Assembly (NCBI GenBank): GCA_949752745.1
Contig: OX457031.1
Location: 51,407,103 to 51,471,102, forward strand
Direction of reading: 5' to 3'
Length of the DNA stretch: 64,000 nucleotides
From: Protula sp. h YS-2021
Taxonomy: Eukaryota > Annelida > Polychaeta > Sabellida > Serpulidae
Below, one piece after another: positions 62,491 to 64,000 of the stretch. The number at the start of each line of letters is the position of its first letter. Within the stretch, counting starts at the first letter, position 1. The notes under the pieces are model-generated. The model was given only the letters and a program-made list of their open reading frames with translations, had not been told where the DNA came from and searched no databases. The position numbers and the translations under genes are program-made.

Positions 62491-63301
62491 GCTTTAACAC
62501 CTGTCGACGTCGAGATATTTGCACTGGTCAAATCGTTTTTTTTTTTTCAACATGAAAATTAATTTAACCATGGTTCTGTCATCCATTTTCGCACTCTCAA
62601 CTTTTCTTGAAAAATATTTCTATACTCCCATGTGTTTATTGTACTAAAGGTTCCGACCGTGCAACAAGAACTGAGACATGCCTTTCTGACTATTAGAATA
62701 ACAATAATAATACACTAACCTTTAAAAGGCCAGGAGACAATTAGCCAAAGAACATATCCACAAAATTTACCAGACCGACAGATCTCCTCTGAAAGCTAAT
62801 TTTTTGCTTAAGCTAAACAATAAAAGAACTTAATCCCATGAATACGCCTGTAACTTTTGTAAATGTAACAAGTTTATTGTATACTAAGACGTGAATGAGC
62901 AGCAATGGTACAGCTGTGGTTTTTAAATCACGGGAAGGCTATTGATTATCACAATGCCACCCGGTAAAACAATGAAAATATTGTTTGGAAGAGTTGACAG
63001 AATGGATCGATAGTTATACTCAATTTTCAACTGTTTTTTATTGATGTTTACTTGCAGGTTACTGTCCATTTCGGATCGACCTAAAGATGAGGCCGGGAAA
63101 GCCTTGACAAGCGGCCGCCCATGGACGTCCCTGGGAAATGTCTGAGAGCGCTTCAGCACTTCAGCAATACAGACACAAGGGAATAAATAACAGATCAAAA
63201 CCATAAATAAATACACCGGAGCACACTGACATTTGATGATTATTAAAAAAATGAATGTCTGCGTCTATGAAAGTCTGTTGTCAACAAAATATCTCCAACA
63301 G
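62491..63301. other. Non-coding DNA, no feature supported
   Basis: One minus-strand frame near 62923-63216 shows a hydrophobic start, but no recognised domain or supporting splice structure. I leave it uncalled. Confidence 0.4.
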
Positions 63302-63635
63302 AACCCTCGATAGAAACGGTCGTTAACAAGACCTTTGCACGCAGAGGCATCTACGGACGCCTGGTAAGGGCTTTCAATACAGAAGCCTCTACCGAAGCCT
63401 GTCGTTAACAAGATCCTTCAATACAGAGGCCTCTACGGAAGCCTGTCGTTGGTAAGAGCTTTCAATACAGAGGTCTCTACGGAAGCCTGTTGTTAACAAG
63501 ATCCTTCAATACAGGGACCTCTGCGGAAGCCTCTCGTTAACAAGATCCTTAAATACAGAAGCCTCTACGGAAGCCTCTCGTTAACAAGGTCCTTCAAATA
63601 TAGCCCCATCTACGGAAGCCTGCTATTAACCAAAA
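63302..63635. repeat. 44-bp minisatellite
   Basis: Seven to eight units of GTCGTTAACAAGATCCTTCA + ATACAGAGGCCTCTACGGAA + GCCT, diverged at both edges. Confidence 0.9.
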
Positions 63636-64000
63636 TCTCTCTTTTTTCACAACCTCTGACTTATGATGCAACGTTTTGCTAAAAGGACATCCCTTCCCTT
63701 TTCTTAAATCTGCTTTTATTTTTCGTATTTTTATCACTCTGCACATTAAAAAACCTAATTATTTCGATTTTTTTATTTAAAGCATTTAGTCAAACGGCAC
63801 AGAGATCCATTCGAAGTTGTCAGATAACGGAACGAAAAACACTGCTTTATAGAGGCCTTTTTCGTTGCTTGGACCGCAGAAAATCAAGTGTTCTATTTTC
63901 AATTTATTTTTTAAGTGAACACAAATCTGGTTTGAATATGACTGAAAAATGAAACATAAAAGTCAGTCCCACTGAAAAAGAAGACTCATGGGAGTCATTC
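63636..64000. other. Non-coding DNA to the window edge
   Basis: AT-rich; nothing recognised. Confidence 0.5.

Overview
This is eukaryotic, AT-rich, intron-bearing DNA crowded with microsatellites, minisatellites and transposon remains. It suggests a marine invertebrate, perhaps a bivalve mollusc; that is an inference from repeat style only. Most open frames are not genes. I can support two multi-exon genes, both on the minus strand, two decayed LINE retrotransposons, and a pair of very large related mobile elements that fill more than half of the window.

Region 1-6324: a CR1/L2-like LINE fragment (1-1130), a small tandem repeat (about 1540-1830) and otherwise non-coding AT-rich DNA.

Region 6325-41751: two tandem, same-orientation copies of a giant DNA transposon-like element, each bordered by (CA)n. 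Copy 1 is about 6365-19577 (13.2 kb) and copy 2 about 19751-41622 (21.9 kb). Both copies start with GTCGGGAAACAAACG and end with an imperfect inverted version of the same ~20-bp sequence. The outer ~0.8 kb at each end is nearly identical between copies. Copy 2 carries one large gene that I could assemble from 14 exons (36447 down to 25184) with GT-AG borders and an uninterrupted frame of about 1747 codons. The product has an N-terminal PWWP-like domain, three paralogous linker exons, a basic/serine-rich region, two zinc-finger-like motifs, a tyrosine recombinase catalytic domain and two C-terminal SANT/Myb-like modules. Copy 1 has lost the recombinase half and keeps rearranged copies of exons 1-5 and part of exon 8, so it looks like a non-autonomous derivative. 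The left arms are ~1-kb higher-order tandem arrays dense in GCGAAAT motifs, and these arrays contain fragments of the gene's own last exon. The right arms hold GC-rich repeats and a 27-nt palindrome near the end. This element family is my candidate for an undescribed system: a PWWP-tyrosine-recombinase giant transposon with terminal inverted repeats, sitting in CA microsatellites.

Region 41752-54500: host DNA with a four-exon gene (43703-52579, minus) for a ~449-aa multi-membrane-spanning transporter of the drug/metabolite transporter (EamA/SLC35-like) type. Its first intron and 5' flank hold several minisatellites. Region 54500-64000: no supported gene; a badly decayed L1/Tx1-like retrotransposon (about 55600-58200, plus) lies between two copies of an interspersed repeat, followed by ACGT-rich repeat blocks and a 44-bp minisatellite (63302-63630).
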